Assembly: GCA_911728455.2 (NCBI GenBank)
Contig: OU452231.1
Span: forward strand, 129,001-193,000
Length of the DNA: 64,000 nt
Direction of reading: 5' to 3'
Origin: Marthasterias glacialis
Taxonomy: Eukaryota > Echinodermata > Asteroidea > Forcipulatida > Asteriidae
The position numbers and the translations under genes are program-made. Positions 58,901 through 64,000 of this stretch are shown one piece after another (positions within the stretch are counted from its first letter, which is position 1; each line of letters begins with the position of its first letter). The notes beneath the pieces were generated by a model, which was not told the DNA's origin, searched no databases, and was given only the letters and a program-made list of their open reading frames with translations.

Positions 58901-61373
58901 CTGAAGTCCAACACAGCTTCTGCCCATGGTCTGCCATTTTGGGAATCAAACTGCATGTACAAATGTGGTGGGCATTTAACCAGGTGTGTGTGACCTAAAG
59001 TGTGTATCTGATTCCCAAAATGGCACAACCAAGATTTATTCACAGTGAGACATGCCATCAGGGCCCCAATTTCATTACGTCGCTTGCCACAGGATTCTGC
59101 GCTTGTGATGCCCTGTAAAGCATGTAATTTTATTGGCTGTAAACGCAGAAATTTACAGTCAGCAGCATCCTGAAAATGAACCCATGTGAATTGGTACATT
59201 GTTTTCTTGCTAACATCGTGTGTGAAGATGTTTCTTGATGTAATGGAAGATGGTATTTTTCACCATGGATATAAGTATTAAAGAAGAGAACAATTTTTAT
59301 CACAGACGCACATTGAAGAGCTTACAGATGAGGCATTTCAGAAGCATGTTAATGCCTTGGCTGTCAGACGTCTTGAGAAGCCCAAGAAACTAACCAGTGA
59401 AGCATCAAGGTACTGGGCTGAGATCACTGCAAGACAGTACAACTTTGACAGAGGTATGTGCGCTGAGCCCAATGGAAAGCACATAACAATTTTTAATATG
59501 CTGTATGCCTAGCATGTCGAGGCCAAGTAGTTTAAAGCATCAAATTAAAGTTCTGATGGCTGAGTCCTGAGAATGTTGGCTCGAATCCTGTACATGCCAC
59601 ACGTATAAACTATAATTGCTTCTTATCACTCAGGAGTAAGTAACTACCTGGCAGGGCAGAGATTGTTGATGTGAATGATCACTGCTTTCATTGCTTAATA
59701 GTGCTTATCTGTTAGTTGTTGTGAGGAATAAGTTGGTGTCTTTTATTATAAACCAATAATTTTTTAAATCCCAATAGACTGTTTAAGTCTTGCACATATT
59801 ATAATGTTCAAAGGAATTCAAGTATTATACCACAAGGGAAACTGACTGGGTTCATATAAATACATTTTGAATAAACAAAGACAAATTGACTAGAACGGGA
59901 TTTGAACCTGGGACCACCAGGTTTACATGCCGGTGGTGTACCAACTGCGCTATCTAGACCTATGTTGGCAGTCCCTAATTTGTCATCTTTTTTCTGATGT
60001 TATTCTTATACCGCCCTGTAACCGGATTTGAAAAGACGTAAACATTTCTTTGTCAACATTTCTTTGCTAACATCAGCCAACATTGAGGTAGCATACCTGC
60101 ACACCCTGACCAAGCAGGACATACTGACCTTTTTCAAGGACCTCCTGGCGATAGATGCTCCTCGCAGGCACAAGATGTCTATCCACGTCATGCCCTCAGT
60201 CCAACTCTCCGAACAGGGACCTGGAGGGGACCATCCCGATCAGGCAGCTACAAATAGCATGGACCTGCTGCCAGCACCATCAATGCCACAGGTAAGGGTT
60301 GTGTTCGTTGAGGGCCAGGAGGAGATGGGTACCAGACAAGGTACCAGTTTCATCCAAAATTGATTTGTGAAGCTCAAATTAATGGGAAATCAACCACAAG
60401 CATTCTGCCAAGTTGTGCTTTCAAATTTATTAGGGTAGCAACTTATGAGGTCAGGCCCTGTATTACTATGATTATTATTATTATTATTATTATTATATTT
60501 TTCTGGTAATGAAACTAAGGGATCCCCTAATGTGACTAGCATTGTAACCTGTAGGCCTGAAGATACCTGTGCAGAGATGACTGAAGAAATCTGAGTTTTA
60601 GGTGTTGGAGGAAAACCCTAAATAGAGAAAACCCATGCAGTCTGGTAGGGACTGAAAACTCAATCCACATGCAAGGTGCCAGTTATGAAAGGCAGGGAAG
60701 ACGCCACTTAGCTACCTTGAATGCCCAAACATTATTAGATAGTGCAGTAGATAAGCACAATAATTGTGCACTATATGACTAAAGCATGAAACTTCTCACA
60801 TATACTCTACATAACATAAGAAGGCACTTTGAATCTGACCTCTGGTGACCCCTAGAAGATACTGTTTGTTTGTTTTCCCCATTGCAATGTGCAAAAAATG
60901 AGATAGATGGCTATTCGTATTTTGTTTTGTCACTTTGTAAAAACAAAAACAATTTCAATATGTGATTTGTTGGTTATAGTGTAATCACTAAATTATTACA
61001 TATTAGGTCCTGAAACTTGGTGAAAATGTTAACAGCATTGAGTACATCAAGAATTTGCGCAAAACCCACTTGTCACTTTGTTAGAACAACGCCAAAATGA
61101 TCCAATAGAAGTTTAATTTCCCTCCTAGATAGAGGTGCCCTTTACTGCCTTGCCCTTAACAGCAACAAAGTATCAGATTTGCATACTATAATCTTAACTT
61201 GTCTTTCTCGGTACTTTACTCTCACTCATTATGGACACATTACTTATTTTTGAAAAATGGTTTGTTTTTTCTTTCAGCCAACCATCGTGCAAGATGTGAC
61301 AGGCTTCAAGACAGGCCTTCCATTATTCCCCCTACCCAAACCTTTCAATGGTGGTGCAAAGTCTAAACTGTAG
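34908..61373 (+). CDS. IDE: insulin-degrading enzyme (insulysin), 24 coding exons
   Basis: M16 zinc metalloprotease that degrades insulin, amyloid-beta and other small peptides inside a closed two-half chamber. The joined exons give 1031 residues (human IDE 1019). Zinc site: HFLEH at 106-110 (H106, E109 catalytic, H110) and third ligand E187 in [10 protein letters not shown]. Human IDE has Cys where L108 stands. The C-terminal half keeps [13 protein letters not shown] (C820, C827) and R832/Y839 in RTKEQLGY, needed for substrate positioning. The N-terminus [18 protein letters not shown] is basic and amphipathic like a mitochondrial presequence; Met39 (MAIESS) is the likely cytosolic start, matching human Met42. 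The C-terminus SKL is a canonical PTS1. The start is fixed by an in-frame TAG two codons upstream. Every exon joins in phase with GT-AG boundaries. Relative to human, a 9-residue loop insertion falls near residue 550. Intron 7 carries the exon-derived tandem array, and other introns carry MITEs, SINEs and LINE pieces. Confidence 0.95.
35623..35828 (+). CDS. IDE: IDE exon 2 (residues 24-93)
   Basis: Begins after TTTTACAG and includes Met39 and the conserved [15 protein letters not shown]...[20 protein letters not shown] strand. Donor G|GTATAA. Confidence 0.93.
37049..37125 (+). CDS. IDE: IDE exon 3 with zinc motif HFLEH (residues 93-118)
   Basis: Reads [18 protein letters not shown] then MLFLGTKK. 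Carries the inverted HxxEH zinc/catalytic motif. Acceptor TTTGCAG, donor AAG|GTAAGC. Confidence 0.95.
37716..37788. repeat. 36-37 bp tandem duplication in IDE intron 3
   Basis: 'aaaattagactaatctgacc' followed by 'taaaccagcaag' twice in a row. Confidence 0.85.
38230..38425. repeat. 75-bp tandem repeat in IDE intron 3
   Basis: 'catggtggtactgctagtat' to 'aaatcctacttatgtacagta', 2.3 copies at exactly 75-bp spacing (38265, 38340, 38415). Confidence 0.85.
38669..38695 (+). CDS. IDE: IDE exon 4, 27-nt microexon (residues 119-127)
   Basis: Codes YPSENAYSQ between TTTCAG and GTGAGT. Phase 0 on both sides; matches human YPKENEYSQ. Confidence 0.93.
38905..39170. mobile_element. diverged GGGCCC-family MITE in IDE intron 4
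   Basis: 'ttcatggctctgcttactgc' and 'agaattctgcgcttac' match the left half of the 23750-24003 element; the right end is degraded. Confidence 0.5.
39295..39398 (+). CDS. IDE: IDE exon 5 (residues 128-162)
   Basis: [20 protein letters not shown] then [15 protein letters not shown]. Donor AG|GTGAGA. Confidence 0.95.
39826..39995 (+). CDS. IDE: IDE exon 6 with third zinc ligand (residues 162-219)
   Basis: Contains [15 protein letters not shown]187 corresponds to human zinc ligand E189. Acceptor TTTAG, donor ACAG|GTGAGG. Confidence 0.95.
40088..40330 (+). mobile_element. tRNA-derived SINE, family C, in IDE intron 6
   Basis: Head 'ggggggctaaagcgtaaagtg' and B-box-like GGTTTGATTCC, followed by 'gagtagagttgtgcgttggt' and 'ctggctgtgcttcg'. 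Confidence 0.45.
40429..40551 (+). CDS. IDE: IDE exon 7 (residues 219-260)
   Basis: [20 protein letters not shown] then [20 protein letters not shown]. Its last 66 nt (40486-40551) and the donor GTATGT seed the tandem array that follows. Confidence 0.93.
40486..41361. repeat. 83-bp tandem array of exon 7 3' end plus splice donor
   Basis: The 83-bp unit is the last 66 nt of exon 7 plus 17 nt beginning GTATGT. Unit starts: 40486 (true exon), 40569, 40652, 40735, 40818 (one extra T), 40902, 40985, 41068, 41151, 41234, 41317 (truncated at 41361). In units 3 onward the 17-nt spacer is GTATGTATGAAAACCAG or a close variant, ending AG, so each 66-nt block is bounded by AG and GT and is phase-symmetric (22 codons, no stop, except the frameshifted unit 5). 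Variants alternate between TACTACTCCTCTAAC and TACTTCTCCTATAAC, which suggests higher-order amplification. Confidence 0.95.
41802..41914 (+). CDS. IDE: IDE exon 8 (residues 260-297)
   Basis: [20 protein letters not shown] then [18 protein letters not shown]. Acceptor TTGGCAG, donor AAG|GTACAG. End of catalytic domain 1 and start of domain 2. Confidence 0.95.
42193..42987. mobile_element. non-autonomous DNA transposon, AGACCGATTGCGCGACC family, copy 4 (IDE intron 8)
   Basis: Left end GATAGACCGATTGCGCGACC, right end GGTCACGTGACC...CGCACAATCGGTCTATT. About 795 bp, the most compact full copy; palindromic TCACGTGA near each end. The interior shares 'gttccagcaagtctt' and 'gtcgtccgacgccgg' with the other copies. 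Confidence 0.8.
43228..43317 (+). CDS. IDE: IDE exon 9 (residues 298-327)
   Basis: [20 protein letters not shown] then [10 protein letters not shown]. Acceptor TTTCAG, donor AAG|GTAAGG, phase 0. Confidence 0.95.
43990..44345. repeat. interspersed repeat, copy 1 (IDE intron 9)
   Basis: 'gtgcatgcactgtgcacac', 'ttttacacaatggc' and 'cattaactggtta' match a second same-orientation copy at 57030-57360 in intron 19. Confidence 0.55.
44639..44804 (+). CDS. IDE: IDE exon 10 (residues 328-383)
   Basis: [20 protein letters not shown] then [34 protein letters not shown]. The GHEG.GSLL exosite segment is intact. Donor G|GTAAGT. Confidence 0.95.
44925..45080 (+). mobile_element. SINE family E copy in IDE intron 10
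   Basis: 'aggaagacactaaaccataattg', 'cagatgggacgtaaagcc' and 'aagaacccagtacact', the typical tail of the family. Confidence 0.5.
45116..45560. mobile_element. DNA element, left-end relative of 51311-51749
   Basis: 'aggtcaaattcagtttagtg' and 'agataaagtccttatcaaag' match the left terminus of the intron 15 element; the right terminus is not recognisable. Confidence 0.45.
45600..46060 (+). mobile_element. LINE reverse-transcriptase C-terminal fragment in IDE intron 10
   Basis: Translation with stops and shifts gives [57 protein letters not shown], then 'ggcaacagacagcacaagat'. [11 protein letters not shown] is the RTE/BovB-type C-terminal motif. Dead copy on the sense strand. Confidence 0.65.
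46135..46307 (+). CDS. IDE: IDE exon 11 (residues 383-440)
   Basis: [20 protein letters not shown] then [38 protein letters not shown]. Acceptor CCTCAG, donor CAT|GTGAGT. Confidence 0.95.
46956..47062 (+). CDS. IDE: IDE exon 12 (residues 441-476)
   Basis: [20 protein letters not shown] then [16 protein letters not shown]. Acceptor TTGCAG, donor AG|GTAACT. Confidence 0.95.
47770..48095 (-). mobile_element. SINE-like repeat in IDE intron 12
   Basis: On the minus strand 'ccttgaccaaggcacttgac', 'aggggttattgggtacctgtg' and 'caggctgcatattcccc' follow the layout of the family E tails. Confidence 0.4.
48228..48330 (+). CDS. IDE: IDE exon 13 (residues 476-510)
   Basis: [20 protein letters not shown] then [15 protein letters not shown]. 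Acceptor TTTCCAG, donor CAG|GTGATA. End of domain 2, before the inter-half linker. Confidence 0.95.
48390..48600 (+). mobile_element. SINE family A, partial copy in IDE intron 13
   Basis: 'tttggtagagcaccagcacc' (A-box half), then 'cccagtcagtttcccttgta' and 'gtgatccctatactgccgct', inverse to blocks seen at 400-530. Confidence 0.5.
49161..49304. mobile_element. MITE, 'taggtggcagcagact' family, copy 2 (IDE intron 13)
   Basis: Inverted ends GGAGACTTTGAAC and CTCAAAAGTCTCC, inner 'taggtggcagcagacttgcc' and its inverse. 144 bp. Confidence 0.7.
49514..49746 (+). CDS. IDE: IDE exon 14 (residues 511-588)
   Basis: [20 protein letters not shown]...[10 protein letters not shown] then [18 protein letters not shown]. 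Holds the linker and start of domain 3, with a loop about nine residues longer than in human. Acceptor CTACAG, donor AG|GTAGGT. Confidence 0.95.
49905..50240 (-). mobile_element. SINE family B copy plus a second tail (IDE intron 14)
   Basis: On the minus strand 'gataagacatctgctctag' with tail 'tgagaatacagtgcttcac' (49905-50060), then a second tail-only copy at 50160-50240. Confidence 0.5.
50416..50600. mobile_element. partial copy of the TATAGACCATGT element
   Basis: 'atagaccatgtaagctttgt', 'gaccttgtacattccagggc' and 'tggcaggcaaaatact' match 20226-20400. Confidence 0.55.
50717..50730 (+). promoter_or_regulatory. CTCF-core-like motif in IDE intron 14
   Basis: CCAATAGAGGGCGC matches the CTCF core CCASYAGRKGGCRS at 13 of 14 positions. 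Confidence 0.25.
51043..51187 (+). CDS. IDE: IDE exon 15 (residues 588-636)
   Basis: [20 protein letters not shown] then [20 protein letters not shown]. Only one version is seen; human has alternative exons 15a and 15b at this place. Acceptor TCTGCAG, donor AAT|GTGAGT. Confidence 0.95.
51311..51749. mobile_element. DNA element with long terminal inverted repeats (IDE intron 15)
   Basis: Left 'aaggttaaagtcagttttgtgatgcac' and 'gatagagtccttatg' are inverted at the right as 'cataaggactctatc' and 'gtgcatcacaaaattgaatt'. About 440 bp, no coding sequence. Confidence 0.65.
52825..52935 (+). CDS. IDE: IDE exon 16 (residues 637-673)
   Basis: [20 protein letters not shown] then [17 protein letters not shown]. 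Acceptor CTTTAG, donor ACG|GTATGT. Confidence 0.95.
53164..53265. mobile_element. GGGCCC-family MITE, degraded short copy (IDE intron 16)
   Basis: 'gtgcaatttcatggcactgc', 'tgtgcttacagcaccctgta' and the inverse 'tataagcacag...tacagtaagcac'. Confidence 0.5.
53640..53835. repeat. AAT microsatellite and 'tatatagcaccttgtaag' tandem repeat (IDE intron 16)
   Basis: Imperfect (TAA)n at 53640-53655, then three copies of 'tatatagcaccttgtaag' at 53757, 53786 and 53812, derived from a 'tttatatagcacctt' interspersed repeat. Confidence 0.6.
54182..54302 (+). CDS. IDE: IDE exon 17 (residues 674-714)
   Basis: [20 protein letters not shown] then [20 protein letters not shown]. Acceptor ATGTAG, donor G|GTAAGT. 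Confidence 0.95.
54430..54640 (-). mobile_element. tRNA-derived SINE, family D (IDE intron 17)
   Basis: Minus strand: GTTGGCATAGTGGTATCTTT then B box GGTTTGAATCC. Similar sequence at 60590-60720. Confidence 0.5.
55511..55602 (+). CDS. IDE: IDE exon 18 (residues 714-744)
   Basis: [20 protein letters not shown] then [11 protein letters not shown]. Acceptor CAACAG, donor CAG|GTGAGT. Confidence 0.95.
56797..56908 (+). CDS. IDE: IDE exon 19 (residues 745-782)
   Basis: [20 protein letters not shown] then [17 protein letters not shown]. Start of domain 4. Acceptor ATGTAG, donor G|GTAAGA. Confidence 0.95.
57030..57360. repeat. interspersed repeat, copy 2 (IDE intron 19)
   Basis: 'gtgagtgcatactctgtgca', 'gattttacacaatggcgtg' and 'cggcatcaacgggttaat', matching 43990-44345. 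Confidence 0.55.
57490..57657 (+). CDS. IDE: IDE exon 20 (residues 782-838)
   Basis: [20 protein letters not shown] then [12 protein letters not shown] and [20 protein letters not shown]. Holds C820, C827 and R832, equivalent to human C812, C819 and R824. Donor G|GTAAAA. Confidence 0.95.
   Translation, partial: VVFTFTSVTTMSTPLRGLRFTIRLMSSQQEAIPCWSYSVRLSVNRALIHSEPKNS
58141..58211. repeat. 15-bp tandem repeat x5 (IDE intron 20)
   Basis: AATGGTATGCYACAG repeats at 58141, 58156, 58171, 58186 and 58201. Confidence 0.95.
58393..58517 (+). CDS. IDE: IDE exon 21 (residues 838-879)
   Basis: [20 protein letters not shown] then [20 protein letters not shown]. Holds Y839, equivalent to human Y831. Acceptor TGACAG, donor CAG|GTATGG. 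Confidence 0.95.
59081..59170. mobile_element. GGGCCC-family MITE, degraded copy (IDE intron 21)
   Basis: 'gggccccaatttcattacgt', 'attctgcgcttgtgatgccc' and inverse 'gtaaacgcagaaatttacag'. Confidence 0.5.
59306..59453 (+). CDS. IDE: IDE exon 22 (residues 880-929)
   Basis: [20 protein letters not shown] then [29 protein letters not shown]. Acceptor TCACAG, donor G|GTATGT. Confidence 0.95.
59520..59690 (+). mobile_element. tRNA-derived SINE, family E (IDE intron 22)
   Basis: Head 'gaggccaagtagtttaaagc', B box GGCTCGAATCC, tail 'ataattgcttcttatcactc' and 'gtaactacctggcagggcag'. Confidence 0.55.
59780..60040 (-). mobile_element. SINE family A copy (IDE intron 22)
   Basis: Minus-strand tRNA-like head at 59890-59960 (A box TAGCGCAGTTGG, B box GGTTCAAATCCC) with the family flank 'aagggaaactgactgggt'. 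It ends only about 40 bp before the exon 23 acceptor. Confidence 0.6.
60077..60291 (+). CDS. IDE: IDE exon 23 (residues 929-1000)
   Basis: [20 protein letters not shown] then [20 protein letters not shown] and a Gly/Gln-rich variable stretch [20 protein letters not shown]. Acceptor CATCAG, donor CAG|GTAAGG. Confidence 0.94.
60470..60497. repeat. (TTA)n microsatellite (IDE intron 23)
   Basis: About nine TTA units. Confidence 0.9.
60590..60720. mobile_element. SINE family D-like fragment (IDE intron 23)
   Basis: 'ggtgttggaggaaaacccta', 'gactgaaaactcaatccaca' and 'ggcagggaagacgccactta' parallel the copy at 54430-54640. Confidence 0.4.
61278..61373 (+). CDS. IDE: IDE exon 24, last coding exon (residues 1001-1031)
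   Basis: [20 protein letters not shown] then [11 protein letters not shown] and TAG. The SKL terminus is a canonical peroxisomal PTS1; human IDE ends AKL. Confidence 0.95.
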   Translation, partial: PTIVQDVTGFKTGLPLFPLPKPFNGGAKSKL

Positions 61374-62140
61374 AGAAGATGTTCAGTTTGCTTGAAAATG
61401 CATCGCCAGATTTATGGTACAAAAATTATTCAAACATTAGGTAGGTATTATCCTTCTTCAAGAAAGTTATACATTTTCATTTGAGACACTAAACAGAAAA
61501 AAAAAAATACTGTCAACGAATATTAAAAGTAAATTAAAAGATACAAATGAGCCATGTACAATCAATTTGCATGTTAAAAGTATTTCATGAATTGTGCATG
61601 GCATACGCAAAAGTATTTAAAATTTGTTTGTCTTTCGGTGAAGAATTGGGCGATGTATCTTAGCAAGGTGCAGCCATTGTGTTTTTCCTCCATACAAATG
61701 CATCCAATCCAAACTGAGGCCGGAAGGATAACGGTTTGCAGCAGCTTTTATTGATACAGGAAACCAGACAAAGATGGCTTGTGCATGAGAAAGATTGACA
61801 ACTTCAGTGCTGAAAATTTAATCCAAAAAAAGTTCAGTAAAGGCAAAAAGAAAACAATTGCAAATTGTGGGATACAGGCCAATCTTCCATGTGAAATATA
61901 AATGATTAACAGTATTTATCTATAATAGTAGAACTTACTTTTTGCAGGTCTAGAAAATTTGCCAAGTATTGTTTGTTGTTGACAGAGTCTTATTTTTTTA
62001 AAGAAAACAAAATAATCATGATTCAATGTAATTCTAGTTTAGTGTTCAGGTCGTCTTTTTTAAACTGATTTTTGTATAGGAAATGTATACAAAGTTGGAT
62101 TTGTTTTGCAGAAAAAGAGGGTGTTAACCCTTTGGAGACC
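61374..62140. other. IDE 3' untranslated region / flank
   Basis: Non-coding, AT-rich. 'ggtgcagccattgtgttttt' near 61669 resembles 44460 and marks an interspersed repeat end. Confidence 0.4.
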
Positions 62141-62430
62141 ATAGCCACCGCAAGTGGCTTGCACCAAAATACCAATAGCAGCCACAAATGGCTTGCACCA
62201 AAATACCAATAGCAGCCACAAATGGCTTGCACCAAAATACCACTAGCGGCCACAAGTGGCTTGCACCAAAATACCAATAGCAGCCACAAGTGGCTTGCAC
62301 CAAAATACCACTAGCGGCCACAAATGGCTTGCACCAAAATACCAATAACAGCCACAAGTGGCTTGCACCAAAATACCAATAGCAGCTGCAAGCGGCTTGT
62401 ACCAAAATGCCAAGAGCGGCCACAAACAGC
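62141..62430. repeat. 34-bp minisatellite, about 8.5 units
   Basis: Consensus 'ggcttgcaccaaaataccaa' then 'tagcagccacaagt'. Each unit contains GCCACAAGTGGC or a variant, a 12-bp palindrome spanning unit junctions. Period is exactly 34 (ggctt at 62156, 62190). The long minus-strand Trp/Phe/Cys-rich frames are artefacts. Confidence 0.95.
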
Positions 62431-62632
62431 TGCAAGATTTGACTTACTTCCACTCAACCCAAGATGTCAAAGTAATGGTCATTTCCAAATTGACATTTTC
62501 CACTGTTTCCCATGTTAACGTAGTATCTACATTTTTCTGTTTCGTATTATTTGCTCAGACATTTTTACAGGAAAATGTTTGTAAAAAAAAGTATTTCATG
62601 AGCCAATTCTTGGCTGGTGGTGATTATACAAA

Positions 62633-62638
62633 AATAAA
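62633..62638 (+). terminator. candidate IDE polyadenylation signal
   Basis: First clear AATAAA after the stop codon, about 1.26 kb downstream. If used, the minisatellite is in the mature 3' UTR. Confidence 0.3.
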
Positions 62639-62639
62639 T

Positions 62640-63099
62640 GGTCTCTGAAGGGTTCAATTTGGAAAGTTGTTTTTTTGTTTGTTTTTTTTTTCACTTCATT
62701 TTTGATCATCCTTTGAATTCAATGAATTCATGTTATTGAATAGAGTTTGTAATTTCAAAATCGTCTTCATTTTGATTATAAATTATGCAATTTTTTCCTC
62801 CAGCTATGTATAAATTGATTCTCCTGCTGTGCAATATACGTAGTTACAGGTACACATTTAAGCATCTGAAAAATGAGTTATTACACGTTTTCGTGTGCAA
62901 CCAATTTATTATAAATTAATATTGAATTCGATTATAAATTGTTCCTGAGCGAAAAATGGTAGACAATAGAAATATTGTAGATTTGTTAATGAAGGTGCAA
63001 GCATGTTTCTTTGGGTGTGTGTTCCATTGTGAGAATCAACTTTTTTGAATTGTGTTGGAGAGTAGCTTCACAATGAGATCTATATATGTATTCCAATTC
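62640..63099. other. no recognised feature
   Basis: AT-rich intergenic sequence. Confidence 0.4.
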
Positions 63100-63260
63100 A
63101 ATTTCTGATGGCGGGGTCATCAGAGTATGAGTTTAAATGCCGGTAATGACACTTTCTTTGGCAAGACACTTAACTGTACTGGCTTCTTATCACCCGGGAG
63201 GAAACGGCTACCTGTGAGGGCAACCGTAGCATAAATTGGCTGCTGGTGCTGCTTACTCCA
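63100..63260 (+). mobile_element. SINE family E copy
   Basis: 'ctttggcaagacacttaact' and 'tcttatcacccgggaggaaa' with 'cggctacctgtgagggcaac'. Confidence 0.5.
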
Positions 63261-63392
63261 AAGGAGTTGAGATGGGTTCAGAAATGCTTAATGAACAGGG
63301 GGTAGTAATTCTAATAGTGAAAGGCACAATAAATGCCTATTAATATTAGTGAGGGGAAATCCTTGGTGACACTGTATATTGGTTGTCATTGG

Positions 63393-63406
63393 CCACTAGG
63401 GGGCGC
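63393..63406 (+). promoter_or_regulatory. perfect CTCF-core-like motif
   Basis: CCACTAGGGGGCGC fits the bilaterian CTCF core CCASYAGRKGGCRS at all 14 positions, about 2 kb past the IDE stop codon. Binding is not shown. Confidence 0.4.
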
Positions 63407-64000
63407 TGACACTGTAGTTCTTCTCCCATGTAATGTGCCAATGTGCCATAGTATTACTATTAGAACACATAGAATGCTGTATGTGTAGTTATCTGTGCAT
63501 ATCTGCTTTGAAAAAATTCATGCGCGCCACCATTTTAGCTGCATGGCAAATTTCAGCTTTCTCATCCCCAAATGTGATTACATGGCGATACATACATGTC
63601 ACATGCTATGATGCTCTATGACATAGAGGGCGTACACACAGGCAGACAGAGGACAACAGAGCTCAGCATTCTCCATAACCTGTTTCTATGGTTATATGCC
63701 TATCTCATATAAAATAAATCTTAGGCAAAAAAAAGGAGAAACACAAAAAAAGCAAGGGAGACTAATTAGGAATCAACTTGATAATTAGCTGTTAATCAGA
63801 TAAACTGGCCTGCTATGCTCACATATTGTCTTGTTTGTTTTCCAGAGGCCATGGAACCATGGATTAGGCCCAAAAGTTATAGACTGTAACTTGTTTTTAT
63901 TAGAGGCCACGGAACTCTATGTATGTGGAACAATGTTCTTCAAAATTCCACTGCGGTATTTTGGTGAAAGTGGATTAATTTTTTCTAACTCGCGCACATT
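63407..64000. other. no recognised feature
   Basis: 'gaggccatggaaccatg' (63845) and 'gaggccacggaactctatg' (63903) are two short related blocks. No gene seen. Confidence 0.35.

Noticed and set aside
58377..58993. Extension of IDE exon 21 beyond 58517
   Set aside because: The exon ends at CAG|GTATGG in phase 0 with exon 22; sequence past it is Pro/Ser-rich low complexity without conservation to IDE.
62023..62453. Trp/Phe/Cys-rich minus-strand proteins
   Set aside because: Produced by the 34-bp minisatellite read in three frames.

Overview
The window is eukaryotic, from an animal genome: intron-split genes with GT-AG boundaries, long non-coding stretches, and many short inverted-repeat transposons, tRNA-derived SINE copies and decayed LINE fragments. 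A C-type lectin fused to a PAN/apple domain, a deuterostome-like insulin-degrading enzyme and TTAA-flanked miniature transposons of a kind I associate with echinoderms suggest a marine deuterostome, most likely an echinoderm and perhaps a sea star. The species assignment is inference.

Three genes are well supported. (1) IDE, the insulin-degrading enzyme (insulysin), fills 34.9-61.4 kb on the + strand. I could place 24 coding exons whose phases all agree and which give a 1031-residue protein with the inverted zinc motif HFLEH, a mitochondrial-type N-terminus and a C-terminal SKL peroxisomal signal. (2) SPR, sepiapterin reductase, is a single-exon gene on the minus strand at 29.2-30.1 kb, head to head with IDE. 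(3) A single-exon secreted C-type lectin with a PAN-like domain is on the minus strand at 12.9-13.6 kb. Two weaker minus-strand coding hints lie at 2.7 kb (a signal-peptide first exon) and 3.0-3.2 kb (an F5/8-type-C/fucolectin-like exon).

Layout: 0-2.2 kb is a SINE split by a 1.46 kb foldback element with a 7-bp target duplication. 3.4-4.1 kb is a LINE 3' remnant. 4.3-6.9 kb holds nested non-autonomous DNA elements. 7.1-8.75 kb is a degenerate non-LTR reverse transcriptase on the minus strand. 9-12.2 kb is mostly unassigned with microsatellites. 12.9-13.6 kb is the lectin. 14-28.8 kb is a dense field of foldbacks, MITEs, SINEs and satellites. 29.2-30.1 kb is SPR. 30-34.6 kb is repeat-rich spacer. 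34.6-61.4 kb is IDE with transposon-rich introns. 61.4-64 kb is the IDE 3' region with a 34-bp minisatellite and a perfect CTCF-core-like motif.

The most striking observation is in IDE intron 7. The last 66 nt of exon 7 plus its splice donor are tandemly copied about ten times with an exact 83-bp period, so a run of decoy splice donors, and in most units an in-frame 66-nt cassette bounded by AG and GT, follows the true exon. The second theme is a set of foldback elements whose arms are built of short GC-plus-homopolymer repeats, two of them with clear 7-8 bp target duplications. The genes do not form a functional unit: IDE (peptidase), SPR (tetrahydrobiopterin synthesis) and the lectin are unrelated in role.
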